64,000 nucleotides of DNA, from contig CAZVAR010000002.1 of the NCBI GenBank assembly GCA_964625225.1, positions 17,508 to 81,507 of the forward strand, in the 5' to 3' direction. Source of the stretch: CAZVAR01 sp964625225 (GTDB lineage Bacteria; Pseudomonadota; Alphaproteobacteria; JAJUGE01). A program made the translations under genes and the position numbers. Below are positions 61,715 through 64,000 of this stretch, one piece after another. Each line of letters begins with the position of its first letter. Positions within the stretch are counted from its first letter, which is position 1. The notes beneath the pieces are model-generated. The model made no database searches and was not told the origin of the DNA. It saw nothing but the letters and a program-made list of their open reading frames with translations.

Positions 61715-62731
61715 ATGACTGCTGCCGTCCTCAAGACTCCCGCCGAGGGCCCCGCCGGCCTGCCCGACTTGAAGCTGTCCGTCCGGCAGACCTTCGGAAT
61801 CGATACGGATATGGAGGTGCCGGCCTTCAGCCAGCGCACCGAGTACGTGCCGGACGTGGACGAAGCCTATCGCTTCGACCCGTCTACCACCCTCGCGATC
61901 CTCGCCGGCTTCGCCCATAACCGGCGGGTCATGATCCAAGGCTATCACGGCACCGGAAAGTCCACGCACATCGAGCAGGTGGCGGCGCGGCTCAACTGGC
62001 CTTGCATTCGGATCAACCTGGACAGTCATGTCAGCCGCATCGACCTGGTCGGTCGCGACGCGATCGTGATTCGCGACGGCGTCCAGGTGACCGAGTTTCG
62101 CGAGGGCATGCTGCCCTGGGCATTGCAGCACCCGACGGCGCTGGTGTTCGACGAGTATGACGCCGGCCGCCCGGATGTGATGTTCGTGATCCAGCGAGTG
62201 CTGGAGGTCGAGGGCCGGCTGACGCTTCTGGACCAGAACCGCGTGATCCGGCCGCACCCCGCCTTCCGTCTGTTCGCGACCGCGAATACGGTGGGGCTGG
62301 GCGACACCACCGGCCTCTATCACGGCACCCAGCAGATCAACCAGGGCCAGATGGACCGCTGGAACATCGTGGCCACGCTGAACTACCTCCCGCAGGAGGA
62401 GGAAGTGAAGATCGTGCTGGCCAAGGTGCCGTTCCTGGAGGGCGACGAGGGGCGGAAACTGGTGGCCTCGATGGTGCAACTCGCCGATCTGACCCGGCGC
62501 GGCTTCATCAACGGCGATATCTCCACCCTGATGTCGCCGCGTACGGTGATTACCTGGGCCGAGAACTATCGTATCTTCGGCGATCTCGGCCTTGCGTTTC
62601 GCGTGACCTTCCTCAACAAGTGCGACGAGACCGAGCGTCCGGTGATCGCCGAATACTACCAGCGCTGCCTCGGCCAGGAGCTGCCGGAGTCGGTGGTCGC
62701 GGCGGCAGCGATGGCGGCGCGCCCCCATTGA
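61715..62731 (+). CDS. cobS: CobS, cobaltochelatase ATPase subunit
   Basis: 338 residues of the MoxR-like AAA+ family. Walker A GYHGTGKST (76-84) and Walker B LVFDEYD (D146, E147). Typical CobS elements are SQRTEYVPDVDEAYRFDP and NTVGLGDTTGLYHGTQQINQGQMDRW. With CobT and CobN it inserts cobalt into hydrogenobyrinate a,c-diamide in aerobic B12 synthesis, using ATP. TTG three bases earlier is an alternative, but ATG 61715 is preferred. It is 10 bases upstream of cobT. Confidence 0.95.
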   Translation: MTAAVLKTPAEGPAGLPDLKLSVRQTFGIDTDMEVPAFSQRTEYVPDVDEAYRFDPSTTLAILAGFAHNRRVMIQGYHGTGKSTHIEQVAARLNWPCIRINLDSHVSRIDLVGRDAIVIRDGVQVTEFREGMLPWALQHPTALVFDEYDAGRPDVMFVIQRVLEVEGRLTLLDQNRVIRPHPAFRLFATANTVGLGDTTGLYHGTQQINQGQMDRWNIVATLNYLPQEEEVKIVLAKVPFLEGDEGRKLVASMVQLADLTRRGFINGDISTLMSPRTVITWAENYRIFGDLGLAFRVTFLNKCDETERPVIAEYYQRCLGQELPESVVAAAAMAARPH

Positions 62732-62741
62732 CGCGGATGCC

Positions 62742-64000
62742 ATGAAGGAGCAGGAATCCCCGATCGAGGCGTTCAAGCGCTGCACCGGCGCGGCGATGCG
62801 GGCGGTTGCGCGACGCGACCAGCTCAACGTGGTTTTTGGGCCGGAAGCCGGTGGCCTGCAGGGGGACACGGCCAAGCTGCCGATGCCCTCGCGCGATCTA
62901 CCCGCAGGGGAGGTTGCACAGGTGCGCGGTGAGGCCGATGCGATCGCGTTGCGGCTGCGGCACCACGACGATTCCGTGCATCATCGCGCCCAGCCTTCGG
63001 GGCAGGTGGCGCGGGCCATCTTCAACGCGGTCGAGCAGGCCCGGGTCGAGGCGATCGGCGCCCGGACGATGCCGGGGGTTGCCCACAATCTCGCCGCCGC
63101 CCTCGACGAACGGTGCCGTCGGCACGGCTACGCCCGCATCGTCGATCGTGAGGACGCGCCGCTGTCGGAGGTCATCGGCCTGCTCGCACGTGAGGCAATG
63201 ACCGGACAGGCGCCGCCCGAGGCTGCCCGCCATATGGTCGATCTCTGGCGTGAAGACCTGGCTGGCCGGGTCGGCCATTCGCTCGCGGAGCTCAGCCGGC
63301 ACCTGGAGGATCAGCAGGCCTTTGCCAAGGTGGCGCGGCAGCTCATCGCGGAGCTGGATCTGACCGAGGACGGCACGACCGACGATGAAGACTCGTCGGA
63401 GGAGAGCGAGGGCGACGAGCAGCAGCCGGCCGAGGGCGAAGGCGAGAGCACCGAGGGGGATTCCCCCAACCCGCTGTCCGCCGCCGGCGAGGAGGCCCAG
63501 GAAGGCGAGGGCGAGGAGGGCACCGAGAGCGGGGCCGAGGATGCTGCCTCCGAGATGATGCCCGGCATGGGCGACGAGGAGCCGGGGCGCACGTCGCCGC
63601 TGAACCTGCCGCCGGGCTTCGGTCGCAACGACCGCAAGCAGCCGGCCTACATCCCCTACACTGCCGAGTTCGACGAGGTGGTGCTGGCCGAGGATCTGTG
63701 CGACCCGGACGAGCTGACCCGGCTGCGCCACCATCTGGACCAGCAGCTCGCGCATCTCCAGGGCGTCGTCAGCCGGCTCGCCAACCGGCTTCAACGCCGC
63801 CTGATGGCGCAGCAGACCCGGACTTGGGAATTCGACCTGGAGGAGGGTCTGCTGGACGCCGCGCGGCTGTCTCGGGTCGTGGTCAACCCCCTCCATTCCC
63901 TCTCCTACAAGATGGAGAAGGAGATGGAGTTCCGGGACACGGTGGTCGGGCTGCTGATCGACAATTCCGGCTCGATGCGCGGCCGGCCGATCCAGCTGGC
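62742..64000 (+). CDS. cobT: CobT, cobaltochelatase subunit (partial, runs off the window)
   Basis: The first 419 residues are visible, from MKEQESPIEAFKRCTGAAMRAVA. It has the CobT N-terminal domain, then a highly acidic Glu/Asp/Ser-rich linker (about 210-280), then the conserved GFGRNDRKQPAYIPYTAEFDEVV, and the beginning of the vWA domain with MIDAS DNSGSM at D407. CobT forms with CobS the AAA+ ring complex that drives CobN. The frame has no stop before 64000; the full protein is normally about 600-630 residues. Confidence 0.95.
   Translation, partial: MKEQESPIEAFKRCTGAAMRAVARRDQLNVVFGPEAGGLQGDTAKLPMPSRDLPAGEVAQVRGEADAIALRLRHHDDSVHHRAQPSGQVARAIFNAVEQARVEAIGARTMPGVAHNLAAALDERCRRHGYARIVDREDAPLSEVIGLLAREAMTGQAPPEAARHMVDLWREDLAGRVGHSLAELSRHLEDQQAFAKVARQLIAELDLTEDGTTDDEDSSEESEGDEQQPAEGEGESTEGDSPNPLSAAGEEAQEGEGEEGTESGAEDAASEMMPGMGDEEPGRTSPLNLPPGFGRNDRKQPAYIPYTAEFDEVVLAEDLCDPDELTRLRHHLDQQLAHLQGVVSRLANRLQRRLMAQQTRTWEFDLEEGLLDAARLSRVVVNPLHSLSYKMEKEMEFRDTVVGLLIDNSGSMRGRPIQL

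Overview
The window is GC-rich (G or C at most third codon positions) and looks like an alphaproteobacterium, most plausibly of the Rhodospirillales type. The markers are a DUF3126 protein, the aerobic cobaltochelatase genes cobS-cobT next to a BolA gene and a J-domain gene, many TRAP transporters, and numerous flavin-dependent luciferase-like enzymes. No rRNA, tRNA, CRISPR array, transposase or phage gene was recognised.

Layout. Positions 1-13 kb: DUF3126 protein, a PEP-mutase/isocitrate-lyase family enzyme, an MFS carrier, nitronate monooxygenase, a VOC protein, a luciferase-like oxidoreductase, a complete DctPQM TRAP transporter, an alpha/beta hydrolase with a good terminator, an SDR and an SMP-30 lactonase. 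13-18.3 kb: a second luciferase-like enzyme translationally coupled to a large soluble hybrid histidine kinase, with a convergent OmpR-type regulator. 19-30 kb: a third luciferase-like enzyme with a thioesterase, a peptidoglycan-binding-domain exported protein, flavodoxin, thiolase, an exported cyclase-family protein, a LuxR regulator and small envelope proteins. 30-39 kb, minus strand: norCBQD (nitric oxide reductase), then an orphan TRAP binding protein and an orphan CoxL-type molybdenum hydroxylase subunit.

39.4-51.2 kb, minus strand: the most interesting region, nine co-oriented genes. The first in transcription order is a UGSC-family selenoprotein. Its frame is continuous from 51189 to 49450 except for one TGA at 50872-50874, in the motif Cys-Sec-Gly-Ser-Cys, and a bacterial-type SECIS hairpin lies directly after the TGA. 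Next come a paralogue of its C-terminal domain, a thioredoxin-reductase-like flavoprotein that appears to start at an ATC codon, a DMT permease, a TAXI-type TRAP system, and an MmgE/PrpD - aspartate-dehydrogenase-like - muconate-cycloisomerase-like trio. I infer a substrate uptake and redox/catabolic module built around a selenocysteine enzyme; its chemistry is unknown.

51.7-64 kb, plus strand: a branched-chain-type amino-acid ABC transporter (SBP, LivHMGF), a small exported protein, a TadG-like vWA protein, an N-carbamoyl-amino-acid hydrolase with a second aspartate-dehydrogenase paralogue, an exported coiled-coil protein, BolA (minus strand), a J-domain protein, CobS and the start of CobT, which runs off the window.
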